NCBI RefSeq assembly: GCF_019649055.1
Contig: NW_026570695.1
Coordinates: 1 to 18,203 of the forward strand
Direction: 5' to 3'
Length of the DNA stretch: 18,203 nt
Origin: Paramacrobiotus metropolitanus
Taxonomy: Eukaryota > Tardigrada > Eutardigrada > Parachela > Macrobiotidae
Made by a program: the position numbers and the translations under genes. Of the stretch, positions 8,625-16,606 are shown piece after piece (the stretch's first letter is position 1; every line of letters starts with the position of its first letter). The notes below the pieces were generated by a model. The model was not told where the DNA came from. It did not search any database and saw nothing but the letters and a program-made list of their open reading frames with translations.

Positions 8625-9070
8625 CTATATATTCACCATTTGATGTTTTGCTATACAACGAAAACTCTCGATTTGCCGATCGATCGGATAAACAACGATA
8701 ATAAAAATTTAACTGCAAAATTACTTAAATAGGTACACTGGTAAAAAGCTAAAAAACTAACAAAAAGCTAAGAAACGTAAGAAACCTGTAAACCTGTAAA
8801 ACCTGTAAAAGTAAAGGTAAAAGTAAAAGCCAAAGGTCTAAGAAAGCTGTTGACCTTTCTTCATTGCTTAGTCACGGATTTAAAACCTGAGAATGTAAAG
8901 AAATAAGAAGCTTCGGAAGTCACAAAAGTAAACAAACGAAGGAAATTAATAAACAATGAAGGTAATCTATTTAGTCAACCTTAATAACTTAGAAAAACTA
9001 TAAGGGTTTGCGTTAACGGCCGTATACGGGCACAGGCACATACGTTTGGTTTAGATAAACGATCACATAC
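8625..9070 (-). other. probable intron of the Helitron transposase
   Basis: The upstream reading frame ends its family-like sequence at YQHYQ, immediately followed by CAG|GTATGT (GT at 9070-9069), a near-perfect donor. Within 90 bases it then meets a stop at 8981. Acceptors TATATAG (exon from 8624) or ATGCAG (exon from 8612) restore phase 0. The intron, about 445-458 bases, contains a degenerate minisatellite at about 8750-8860 with AAGAAACGT/AAACCTGTA units similar to the arrays elsewhere in the window. Confidence 0.65.
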
Positions 9071-9934
9071 CTGATAATGTTGGTACTGCGCTCGTACGGG
9101 ATCTGTTGCTTTGTAAACGCAAGAATAGATTCTGCCTAGGGATAGAAGTTGATGACATGTTGGATTATTTACGGTTTCAAGCACTTCGGGTAAGACAACG
9201 TCCTCTGTTACAGGATTTCCATGGGGGTTGCTCTTTTGAAAGGCATTTGGGCAATTCTGACATTCTCGACATATTTTAAATTTTTTTTCCGGTGTCGTAA
9301 ACTCGTTTGGGAATAATTTATGAAGCATATATTTCCCCTCGTCTTTTTCAGTCGATTGGTATATCCGATCCCCTTCAACGAAGTTGGATCCGCAAATACC
9401 GCAGGTTTCTTTAAAGATATTAGACGAACACAGAGCAAATCCATGAAATAAGCATTCTAAAAGATTTTTCCGTGGTGTCGTAACAAGTTTCCAAGATTCG
9501 GCTGGAATTTCACGATAATCGGGAATGATTATTTTTGCAAGGTGATTAAAAATAAAAGGATATTTCCAGGGTGATCGGATCCATTTGCGTAGTTCTTTTT
9601 CTATTTCAGAAAAGTGTTTTCGTAAAGGAAACTTTTGTGCCATGGTTTTGGAGAGAGATCGTTGTTCAGTTCCCATAATTTCAACTGCTGTTGCAGGTTT
9701 TCCAGATAATTCTGATCCGGTGACCTTTCCGATATCCGTAGCTGGTTTTTCTTTAGGTCGTTTTGTTGTGCATTTCCTTTCACGGAATTCGTTTTGACGA
9801 GATGGCGGGTTGTTTACCTTTTCTGCAGCACTGGTGTTTTTTTCTTGTTGGAGCTTTCGCCGTCTTAAAGCTCGTCTCGTTGCACATTTTCCAGTATTAC
9901 GAGTCTTTTTGCCTATATTCGATTTCTTTTTCAT
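9071..9934 (-). CDS. Helitron transposase N-terminal exon (basic, Cys-rich)
   Basis: This 288-codon exon starts at the first ATG (9934-9932) after an upstream in-frame TGA. The first 65 residues are strongly basic (MKKKSNIGKK, RRALRRRK), suggesting nuclear targeting or DNA binding. A central region (about 100-165) has EIEKELRKWIRSPWKYP and KLVTTPRKNLLECLF. A zinc-finger-like cluster follows: CGIC at 178-181 and CRECQNC at 222-228, a known type of N-terminal feature of Helitron proteins. The end (LPEVLETVNNPTCHQLLSLGRIYSCVY) resembles the segment preceding the Rep core in the family. Spliced to the next exon it gives a transposase of about 1,760 codons, counting the TGA. The unspliced frame to 8981 adds 29 non-family residues and is probably read-through into the intron. 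Confidence 0.7.
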
Positions 9935-10110
9935 CAGGGCTTTATCAAAAACTGTTAATTTAAATCGTCAGAGGCAAACTTCTTATCTGTTAAACAAAAT
10001 TCTTAATTTGTAAAGAATTTCAAAAATAATTTCAATAACAACAACATTATCGTTATTATGAAGTTTAATTTTAATAATTAAAAAATATTTTTCCTTATTT
10101 TTGGGTTTGT
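9935..10110. other. AT-rich 5' flank of the Helitron genes
   Basis: No gene is visible. This is AT-rich leader sequence upstream of the transposase ATG on the minus strand, ending where R1 similarity begins at about 10,110. No canonical Helitron 5' TC terminus next to an A could be assigned with confidence. Confidence 0.35.
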
Positions 10111-10352
10111 ATCTCTGTCGCTCCGTAGTACCCCATGTTTGCGTATGGAGGCCCATGGTAACGTTCGGTTTTTTGGGGCTTTTGCTTGCCCTTTGGAGGC
10201 TATCGATTCCTTTGAGGCGTATGATTTCTCGCGCGATTGTAACGGCTTTAGAGCTTTTTACCGCGTCGAAATCGGTTCAAGTTGCGGCCCAAGTTTGTTA
10301 CGCAATGCACACTTCGCAACGATTGATCGCATCGCTCTCTGCCGTTAAGAAA
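10110..10352 (+). repeat. hybrid R1 / post-R2 repeat, right of Helitron
   Basis: The R1-like part has TATGGAGGCCCATGGTAAC at about 10,144-10,162 and continues to a GCGTCGAAATCGGTTCA segment. At about 10,275 it switches directly to the segment that normally follows R2 (CAAGTTTGTTACGCAATGCA and on to GCCGTTAAGAAAAC). The E and R2 modules that separate these parts elsewhere are missing, so this copy is a deletion or recombination product. Confidence 0.7.
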
Positions 10353-10440
10353 ACCACGAAAGAAACACAAGAAACCTAAGAAACATAAGAAGTCTGAGAA
10401 AACTAAGAAAATCTAAGAATCTTAAGAAATCCAAGGAACC
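10352..10440 (+). repeat. AAGAAACCT-type minisatellite
   Basis: A degenerate 9-bp array directly follows the GCCGTTAAGAAAAC edge, the same order as in the other complete modules. Confidence 0.75.
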
Positions 10441-10493
10441 TTTATTTTGTAGCGTTTTCCACAGTTTTCCATGAATTATTAGTGAAGCAAAGC

Positions 10494-10745
10494 CAAAGGG
10501 CGCGGTCTGCCTTTGTCGTTCCGCATTAGCTTATGTTAGTCTATGGGGGCCCATGGCAATAATTTGTTTTTTGGGGCTACTCCTTCCCTTTTGGGGCGTA
10601 TCGATGCCGCAATAGCGTAAGAACATTCGCGCCGTTGAGACGAATTTAATGCACTTGGCCGCGTCGAAATCGGTTCAGCCGTTCGCCCAAACATTGGCGA
10701 CATTATCAATCGTGTATACGTGGTTACATAATTTTCTTAGCAAAG
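10494..10745 (+). repeat. R1 repeat copy
   Basis: An intact R1 copy: a GCGGTCTGCC lead, CTATGGGGGCCCATGGCAA, TTTTGGGGCTACTCCTTCCC, GGCGTATCGATGCCGCAATA, ACTTGGCCGCGTCGAAATCG and GTGTATACGTGGTTAC in order. It is near-identical to the copies at 12,226 and 16,347 and on the same strand. It is followed by the E linker (AGTTAACAAGCTGAGCACGG) at about 10,770-10,805. Confidence 0.85.
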
Positions 10746-10805
10746 GCCGTCACGGCTGTTACGGATGTAGTTAACAAGCTGAGCACGGATGAATATTGGC
10801 TTACG

Positions 10806-11059
10806 ACGATTTTAAAAACTTTTTATTTTCTTTGCAGTACATTGTTTAGCATGTAATTAGTTTCTCGAAAAGTCAGCCAGACAACTGCTCAGGATGGTTG
10901 TCCGCGACGAGCGTACTGCGTTGGTGACCTTTAACCCTGGAGCTTGTTTTGTTTTCTTCTCGCGTGCTAGGTTTCTGTTCATTCTACTCAAAATTACCAA
11001 ACTATTAAGCTACTCTAGCAGATGCAGCGGCCGAAATGATTTGTTCACTCAGTCCGTGA
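10806..11059 (+). other. spacer between R1/E and R2, with a hairpin
   Basis: No gene is seen. A perfect inverted repeat TGTTCAC/GTGAACA (11042-11048 and 11056-11062) lies at its right edge, just before the R2 landmark GAAACGCAGAGG. Confidence 0.4.
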
Positions 11060-11395
11060 ACAGAAGAAACGCAGAGGCCGAAGCTTTTCTTTTTGTTTGA
11101 GTATACTAGTGTAGTATAAAATGTGCCCGTGGTAACCGGCCAACCATGTTAGCTCTAGGCATCCATGGTAACAAGCCTTTCAGTGACCACTGGCCTTAAT
11201 CATTTGATGATAGCAAGACAAGACTGGCCTTAGATCACCCGCAAGACTGAGAGGTTTTCAAAACATTTTAAAGCATGAAGATCGGATGAGCAGAAGCGGA
11301 GATTACCGCGGTCTAACAGGAGAGGCCGAAGACCTGCTAGAGATGTTTGGTATTCATATAACCAGTTTACGGGATCTACATCCGCACACAAACTT
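11060..11395 (+). repeat. R2 repeat copy a
   Basis: R2 landmarks in order: GAAACGCAGAGGCCGAAGC, a perfect hairpin TATACTA/TAGTATA (11102-11118), CGTGGTAAC, ATCCATGGTAACAAG, CTTAGATCACCCGC, CATTTTAAAGC and ATAACCAGTTTACGGGATCT, ending at CTACATCCG. It is more diverged than copies b and c. Confidence 0.8.
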
Positions 11396-11465
11396 TTGCG
11401 GCGCAAGTTTGTTACGCAATGCACACTTCGCAACGGTTGATCGCATTGGTCCCAGCCGCAAAGAA
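11388..11465 (+). repeat. post-R2 segment with subterminal hairpin
   Basis: Begins with an 8-bp stem ACAAACTT/AAGTTTGT (11388-11395 and 11405-11412) around a TTGCGGCGC loop, then CAATGCACACTTCGCAACGG up to the minisatellite. The same segment recurs at about 11,950 and 15,085. Confidence 0.7.
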
Positions 11466-11555
11466 AACTACGAAAACTAAGAAAAAGAAAATATAAGAAA
11501 ACTTGAGAAACCCTAAGAAAACTAAGAAACCAAAGAAATCTAAGAAACCTAAGAA
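11465..11555 (+). repeat. AAGAAACCT-type minisatellite
   Basis: A 9-bp degenerate array. It is followed immediately by AGCTCAGTGCATTGGGCCGC, the lead of R2 copy b, with no R1 module in between. The junction is therefore rearranged relative to 12,013-12,500. Confidence 0.75.
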
Positions 11556-11960
11556 ACCAGCTCAGTGCATTGGGCCGCAAGGTGCGACAATGATCAAGTG
11601 AAATACTGCAAGAAACGCAGAGGCGAAGCCAAAGCTGTTTCATGTTTGAGCTAATTGAGTAGTACATACAGTGTACTGTGACCGTGGTAACAGACTAGCC
11701 CATGTTAGCCCTATGGCATCCATGGTAACAAGCTTTCAAGTGACCACTGGGCTTGAGGTTCTGCATATAACAAGCAACGATGAGTCTTAGATCACCCGCC
11801 AGGCCGAGCGGTTCCCAGAACATTTTAAAGCGAGAAAATTGGATGAGTGGGAGCTGAGATCATAGCGAACAAAGAGGAGAAGCAGAAAACCTGCAAGAGA
11901 TGTATAGTATTCATATAACCAGTTGACGGGATCTACATCCGTACACAACCTTTTGCGGCG
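11556..11960 (+). repeat. R2 repeat copy b
   Basis: A full R2 copy from AGCTCAGTGCATTGGGCCGC to CTACATCCGTAC, almost identical to copy c (12,987-13,378) along its length. It includes a 6-bp hairpin AGTACA/TGTACT at 11661-11677 in the position of the copy-a hairpin. Confidence 0.88.
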
Positions 11961-12012
11961 CAAGTTTGTTATGCAATGCACACTTCGCAACGGTTGATCG
12001 CATCATTCCCAG

Positions 12013-12120
12013 CCGTTAAGAAAACTACAAAATTCAAGAAAGAAGAAAATTAAAGAAACCGAAGAAACCGAAGAAACCGAAGAAACCTAAGAAACCTAAG
12101 AAACCTAAGAAACCTAAGAA
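12013..12120 (+). repeat. AAGAAACCT-type minisatellite
   Basis: This array contains three GAAGAAACC units followed by four near-perfect AAGAAACCT units and is the most regular array in the window, implying recent expansion or homogenisation. Confidence 0.85.
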
Positions 12121-12225
12121 ATATCGTATATGAAAGAATACGAGGTATATCGATTACGCTGGTGGGATTGACTGCGATTAATTTTTGCACATGTTTTTTA
12201 AATTTTCAATACTTTGTAACGTGCC
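12121..12225 (+). repeat. block C, with hairpin
   Basis: Starts with a perfect TCGTAT/ATACGA hairpin (12124-12129, 12138-12143), then TGGTGGGATTGACTGCGATT-like and ACTTTGTAACGTGCCGATGC segments. The paralogous block lies at 15,308-15,440. Confidence 0.8.
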
Positions 12226-12498
12226 GATGCCGAAGGCCGCGGTCTGTCTCGGTTTTTCCGAACGGTCCGCGAACAGACAATGCATTTACCATGTATGTCT
12301 ATGGGGGCCCATGGCAACAATTTGTTTTTTGGGGCTACTCCTTCCCTTTTGGGGCGTATCGATGGCGCAATAGCGTAAGAACATTCGCGCCGTTGAGACG
12401 AATTTAACGCACTTGGCCGCGTCGAAATCGGTTCAGCCGTTTGCTCAAACATTAGCGACATTATCAATCGTGTATACGTGGTTACGGATGTATATAAC
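12226..12498 (+). repeat. R1 repeat copy, complete
   Basis: A complete R1 copy running from GCCGAAGGCCGCGGTCTG through CTATGGGGGCCCATGGCAAC to GTGGTTACGGATGTA. The last 12 bases form the inverse of CTACATCCGTAAC, the start of the adjacent module. Confidence 0.85.
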
Positions 12499-12518
12499 CA
12501 GTTTACGGAGGACTACAC

Positions 12519-12840
12519 CCGTAACCAATTTATCGGCGTCGGCTTTTGGTGATTAATTAATTTTGTTTTTGTTCGCATCGAGGCCTCTGGCCGAGGGGTG
12601 TCGTGTCATTTATGCACATGGGAACAACTTGTCCATGTATGTCTATGGAGGCCCATGGTAACAACTTTCCTTTCCGGTCCCCTTTTTTCCCCTCGAGGCG
12701 CATCGTCTCGGTAATAGCGTAACATCCACCGCGTCGTTGCAGCGGTTCTGGCGCACTTGGCCGCGTTGAAATCGGCCTACCCGTTCTCCCAAACATAGGT
12801 TTTTTAACCTTACTCTGTCACGGTTGTTACGGATGTAGTT
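12519..12840 (+). repeat. short TIR-bounded module with diverged R1 core
   Basis: Runs from CTACACCCGTAACC to GTTACGGATGTAG, so both ends are inverted copies of the same motif. The interior shares TCTATGGAGGCCCATGGTAAC and the GGCGCACTTGGCCGCGT and GAAATCGGCCTACCCGTT segments with the other diverged R1 copies at 14,232 and 16,768. Confidence 0.65.
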
Positions 12841-12986
12841 AACAAGCTGAGCACGGATGAATATTGGCTTACGACTAGGTACTGTAAATAAGTGAGTTAG
12901 GATTTGTTGTTACTAGTAGTCGCAGAATTACGTCGTAGTATTACTGTTTAGTGAACCGGGTTGTGAGATTGACCGAACTGTTGATA
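12830..12986 (+). repeat. linker block E
   Basis: AGTTAACAAGCTGAGCACGG, then GATGAATATTGGCTTACGAC and TAGGTACTGTAAATAAGTG, then the TTGACCGAACTGTTGATACA lead into R2. It is shared in order with 14,434-14,604, and its first part with 10,770-10,805. Confidence 0.75.
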
Positions 12987-13378
12987 CAGCTCAGTGCATT
13001 GGGCCGCAAGGTTCGACAGTGTCACAGTGATCAAGTGAAATACTGCAAGAAACGCAGAGGCGAAGCCAAAGCTGTTTCATGTTTGAGCTAATTGAGTACA
13101 TTCAGTATACTATGACCGTGGTAACAGACTAGCCCATGTTAGCCCTATGGCATCCATGGTAACAAGCTTTCAAGTGACCACTGGGCTTGAGGTTCTGCAT
13201 ATAGCAAACAACAATTAGTCTTAGATCACCCGCCAGGCCGAGCGGTTCCCAGAACATTTTAAAGCGAGAAAATTGGATGAGTGGGAGCTGAGATCATAGC
13301 GAACAAAGAGGAGAGGCAGAAAACCTGCAAGAGATGTATAGTATTCATATAACCAGTTTACGGGATCTACATCCGTAC
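12987..13378 (+). repeat. R2 repeat copy c
   Basis: Near-identical to copy b. It ends at CTACATCCGTAC, after which the sequence leaves the usual post-R2 segment (CGTATTGTCGTGG). Confidence 0.88.
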
Positions 13379-13467
13379 GTATTGTCGTGGCGGACATTAG
13401 TTTCGAAAATTTCGATTCAAAAAAACGTAAGAATCATATGTGTTCAAAAAATTTTATGAGCGTTAGA

Positions 13468-13640
13468 ATTGTAAGAAGCCTTAAAAACGTAAGAAACATG
13501 AGCAACCTAAAAAAACCTAAGAAATCTAAGAAATTTAAGAAACCTACGAAACCTAAGAAACCTAAGAAAACCTAAGAAATCTAAGAAATTTAAAAAAACC
13601 TAAGAAACCTAAGAACCCTAAGAGAGCTAAGAAACAAAGC
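13468..13640 (+). repeat. AAGAAACCT-type minisatellite
   Basis: The longest 9-bp array in the window, with edges homologous to the left array at 1365-1500, including GAAACATGAGCAACCTAA and CTAAGAAACAAAGCAAAAAA. Confidence 0.85.
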
Positions 13641-13646
13641 AAAAAA

Positions 13647-13674
13647 TTAGAAAACTGGGTACCCAGTTTTCTAA
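13647..13674. repeat. perfect 28-bp palindrome
   Basis: Fourteen-base arms (left arm TTAGAAAACTGGGT) meet without a spacer around a GGTACC centre and pair perfectly. It lies directly at the right edge of the minisatellite. Confidence 0.95.
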
Positions 13675-13929
13675 GCTAATCCATAAATTCAAGCTGACCT
13701 TTCCAACACACACTTGCCGAGCGCGAAGCGTGAGTCTTACCTTATTTTGTGTAAGACAACTGGTCGCGATCACTTTAAATAAATATTCAGATGACAAAGA
13801 ACGCTTCCGTTGTTGGTCTTTCGCCTACAGGCGTTGTCTGGTTTGGTGGCTCGTCTGGGCTGCAATTTTGCTTCTTCTAGAAAACTCACAAATTCTATTG
13901 AAGCTAGAGTAGCCAGGAAGGTAATAGCC
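13675..13929. other. unassigned spacer
   Basis: I see no gene or shared repeat. A short open frame from 13,730 has no recognisable domain. Confidence 0.3.
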
Positions 13930-14215
13930 GAAGTTATTCATTCTGGTGCACAACCAACGCAGCGGCGATGCCTATGATTTTACTTGTTCAAATACAATGT
14001 CCTGGGCAACAGACCGGTCCATGCTACCCCTATCGCATCCATGGTAACAAGATTTTGGTTGACCACTGGGCTTGAGATTCTGAAGATATCAAACAACTAT
14101 TGGCATTAGATCACCCGCCAGATCGAGAGGATTTCGGAACAGTTTTAAGCAAGTAAATTGATTGAGTAGAAGCTGAGATTACCGCGTTGGAACAGCAAAG
14201 CAGAAAAGCATGTCG
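13930..14215 (+). repeat. R2 repeat copy d, diverged
   Basis: Retains CGCATCCATGGTAACAAG, TGACCACTGGGCTTGAGATT, ATTAGATCACCCGCCAG and GAGCTGAGATT-like landmarks, but lacks the upstream hairpin and the CTACATCCGTAC end. It passes straight into an R1-type core. Confidence 0.7.
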
Positions 14216-14231
14216 CAGCTTTGAAGCGATG

Positions 14232-14446
14232 TCCAAAGCCGCGACATGCAGGCCCATGGCAACAGTTTGTTTTTGGGGGCTCCTGCTTCTCCCTAGAGGC
14301 GCATCGGAATGGCAGTAGCGCAACATTACCCGCTTCGTTGCGACGATTCTGGCGCACTTTATTGCGTCGAAATCGGCCTACCCGTTTGTCCAAACATAAT
14401 TTTCTTAGCAAAGGCCGTCACGGCTGTTACGGATGTAGTTAACAAG
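14232..14446 (+). repeat. diverged R1 copy ending in TACGGATGTAG
   Basis: GCAGGCCCATGGCAACAGTT, AGAGGCGCATCGGAATGGCA, ACGATTCTGGCGCACTT and ATCGGCCTACCCGTTTGTCC, then GCCGTCACGGCTGTTACGGA. It is most similar to the copies at 12,632 and 16,768. Confidence 0.75.
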
Positions 14447-14604
14447 CTGAGCACGGATGAATATTGGCTTACGACTAGGTACTGTAAAATAAGTGAGTTA
14501 GGATTTTTTGTTACTCGAAGTCGTAAAATTACGTCGTAGTAATGCGTACTGTTTAGTGAACTGGGCTGCTAAAATTATGTGAGAGATTGACCGAACTGCT
14601 GATG

Positions 14605-15085
14605 CAGCTCAGTGCACTGGGCCGCAAGGTGCGATAGTGAATCAAGTGAAATACTAGAAAACGGTAATGTGCTTTTCGACTTCATTTCAGATCTTACCAA
14701 AATCTAAAAGATCCAATATCAAATTATGGACTGATTGAAATAAGCGGTTTCCGTCGGTTAACCACAAGCAACACAGAGGCGAAGCCAAACTTTTTTGTGC
14801 AAGTGCGGTATGACGTGCCCGTGGTAACAGGCCAGCTCATGTTAGCCCTATGGCATCCATGGTAACAAGCTTTTGAGTGACCACCGGCCTGAGAATTCTT
14901 AAAACAGCAAAAGGTCGTTAGTCTCACAACACCCACCGCCCTGAAAGGATTCTAGAATATTTTAAAGCATGAAAATCGGTTTATCAGGAGCTGAGATCAC
15001 CCGGGACAATGAAGAGAGGCCGAACACCTGCTAGAGATGTTTAGATGTTTAGGCCGAACACCTGCTAGGGATCTACATCCGTACA
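14605..15085 (+). repeat. R2 repeat copy e with a small insertion
   Basis: Starts at AGCTCAGTGCACTGGGCCGC and ends at CTACATCCGTAC. Compared with copies b and c, about 105 bases (about 14,656-14,761) are inserted between GAAATACT and the ACAAGCAACACAGAGG equivalent of GCAAGAAACGCAGAGG. A local duplication of TAGATGTTTAGG / GAACACCTGCTAG lies at about 15,022-15,068. Confidence 0.8.
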
Positions 15086-15308
15086 AAAACTTTTGCGGCG
15101 CAAGTTTGTTACGAAATGCCCACTTCGCAACGGTTGATCGCATTGGTCCCAGCCGCTAAGAAAACTGCGAAATTTAAGAAAGCGAAAATCTAAGAAAACG
15201 TCAGAAACCCTAAGAAAGCCTAAGAAACCTAAGAAAACTAAGAAACCCAAGAAATATAAGAAACCTAAGAAATTAAGAAGCCTAAGAAACCTAAGATATC
15301 TAAGAAAT
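15085..15308 (+). repeat. post-R2 segment and minisatellite
   Basis: Has the CTTTTGCGGCGCAAGTTTG hairpin segment, then CAGCCGCTAAGAAAAC, followed by a 9-bp array to about 15,308. Order and spacing match 11,388-11,555. Confidence 0.8.
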
Positions 15309-15440
15309 ATCGTATATGAAAGAATACGAGGTATACCGATCACGGTGGTGGGATTGACTGCGATTACTTTTTGCACATGTTTCTTAAATTTTCAATACTT
15401 TGTAACGTGCCGATGCCGAAGGCCGGGGTCTGTCTCGGTT
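15308..15440 (+). repeat. block C, truncated
   Basis: Paralog of 12,121-12,250, including the TCGTAT/ATACGA hairpin (15310-15315, 15324-15329). Similarity ends after GGTCTGTCTCGGTTTT at about 15,442, before any R1 core. Confidence 0.8.
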
Positions 15441-15468
15441 TTGCGAAGAAAATAGCGCTGCATATTTT

Positions 15469-15508
15469 TTAAAGCAATATTACATAATTATATGCAATAT
15501 TGCTTTAA
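15469..15508. repeat. 13-bp perfect inverted repeat
   Basis: TTAAAGCAATATT (15469-15481) and AATATTGCTTTAA (15496-15508) flank a 14-base AT-rich loop that is itself nearly palindromic. Confidence 0.9.
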
Positions 15509-15539
15509 GCTATGGATCCACGTCGCGTGATATTGTAAC

Positions 15540-15690
15540 TTGTAATTTTGTAACTTAAGAAAGACAGAAATTAACTGAGAGCAGAGAGAAAACTAACTTT
15601 TGTAAACTCAGGAGAGACAGAAATGTTAACTTTTGTAACTTAGGAGAGATAGACTTGCTGTAACTGAGAACAGACAGGGTGCAGATGCAT
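15540..15690 (+). repeat. degenerate tandem repeat, about 45-60 bp unit
   Basis: Three approximate copies of a unit containing TTTTGTAACTTAGGAGAGA(C/T)AGA followed by an AACTGAGA-like tail. No gene is evident. Confidence 0.55.
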
Positions 15691-15867
15691 GGGAGGAGCA
15701 GGTTATGTGAACGGTGAAAGAAAGCACTGAATTCCATGGCCAGTTGATCCAGAGTTTCAAGCGCTATTTTTGCGTTTACGCTTCCATAAAATTTGTTAAC
15801 CTATATCTCAGAAGAAAGAGAAAAAATTTATAAGCTTTTTGATCTCTGATTAGTAATTATTTATGGC

Positions 15868-15992
15868 GAACCAAGAAAGTTATCCTTGTTTTGGTTTCTC
15901 GTAGACAGAGCATAGGGTGCAAGCAACGCCCCCATCGCACGGACCCATGCTATGTCTATGAGAAACCGAAACGAACATAACTTCCTTGGTTC
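15868..15992. repeat. foldback element with about 50-bp arms
   Basis: The left arm 15868-15918 (from GAACCAAGAAAGTTAT to ACAGAGCATAGGGT) is the imperfect reverse complement of 15943-15992 (from ACCCATGCTATGTCTATGAG to CTTCCTTGGTTC), with about ten mismatches and a 24-base loop. It may be a foldback MITE or a hairpin RNA precursor. Confidence 0.85.
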
Positions 15993-16346
15993 CCTATAAA
16001 AACCTACTCTCAAGATATCAAAAAAATTCTGAAATTTTATTCTCTGTTCTGAAACATTGACTGGAATGTTTCATCAGGGAGACATAGAAAAACGGAAGCT
16101 GCAAGTTTTGGAGATCAAGTGGCAGTCGCGACTTGGATCTGCTAGCCAGACTAATACATGTAAGCGCGTACGCGAGGTGGCTGCCGCAGACCAGCTCGCT
16201 AAAACGGGCCAACAGCCACGCACTCAAGCGAACTCCCCAGTAAACAAATTCCATAACAACATTTTTTTGCAGTTTTAAATATTTTTAATATGTAATCAAA
16301 CCGTCCATTTTCTTCGCAATGCGGCTACGAGCCGCGCCACGCTAAG
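15993..16346. other. unassigned spacer
   Basis: An open frame with ATG at 16066-16278 (MFHQGDIEKRKLQVLEIKWQ start) has no recognised domain and no homologous context. I do not call it a gene. Confidence 0.3.
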
Positions 16347-16590
16347 TGTTTTTCCGAACGGTCCGCGAACAGGCAATGCATTTATCATGTATGTCTATGG
16401 GGGCCCATGGTAACAATTTGCTTTTTGGGGCTACTCCTTCCCTTTAGGGGCGTATCGATGGCGCAATAGCGTGAGAACATTCGCGCCGTTGAGACGAATT
16501 TAACGCACTTGGCCGCGTCGAAATCGGTTCAGCCGTTCGCCCAAACATTAGCGACATTATCAATCGTGTATACGTGGTTACGGATGTAGA
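16347..16590 (+). repeat. R1 repeat copy
   Basis: Near-identical to 12,226-12,498 from TTTTTCCGAACGGTCCGCGA through to GTGGTTACGGATGTAG. It lacks the block C and minisatellite that precede the 12,226 copy. Confidence 0.85.
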
Positions 16591-16606
16591 TAACCAGTTT
16601 ACGGAG

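Noticed and set aside
1694-10110. Canonical Helitron ends (5' TC, 3' hairpin plus CTRR between A and T)
   Set aside because: Several YYAG/GA words occur near the borders, but none combines the correct flanking bases with a GC-rich hairpin, so no terminus is called.
11800-11816. A-box-like GGCCGAGCGGTTC in R2, suggesting a tRNA-derived SINE
   Set aside because: No B box at the expected distance, no A-rich tail at a module end, and the match is only one short motif. The R2 copy at 11,060 does not keep it.
12060-12120. CCTAAGAAA units as telomere-like repeats
   Set aside because: The unit is 9 bp with an AAGAAA core and does not match CCCTAA-type telomere repeats except for the shared CCTAA.
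16066-16278. Short frame beginning MFHQGDIEKRK
   Set aside because: Short, no homology recognised and no transcription signals. Left as spacer.
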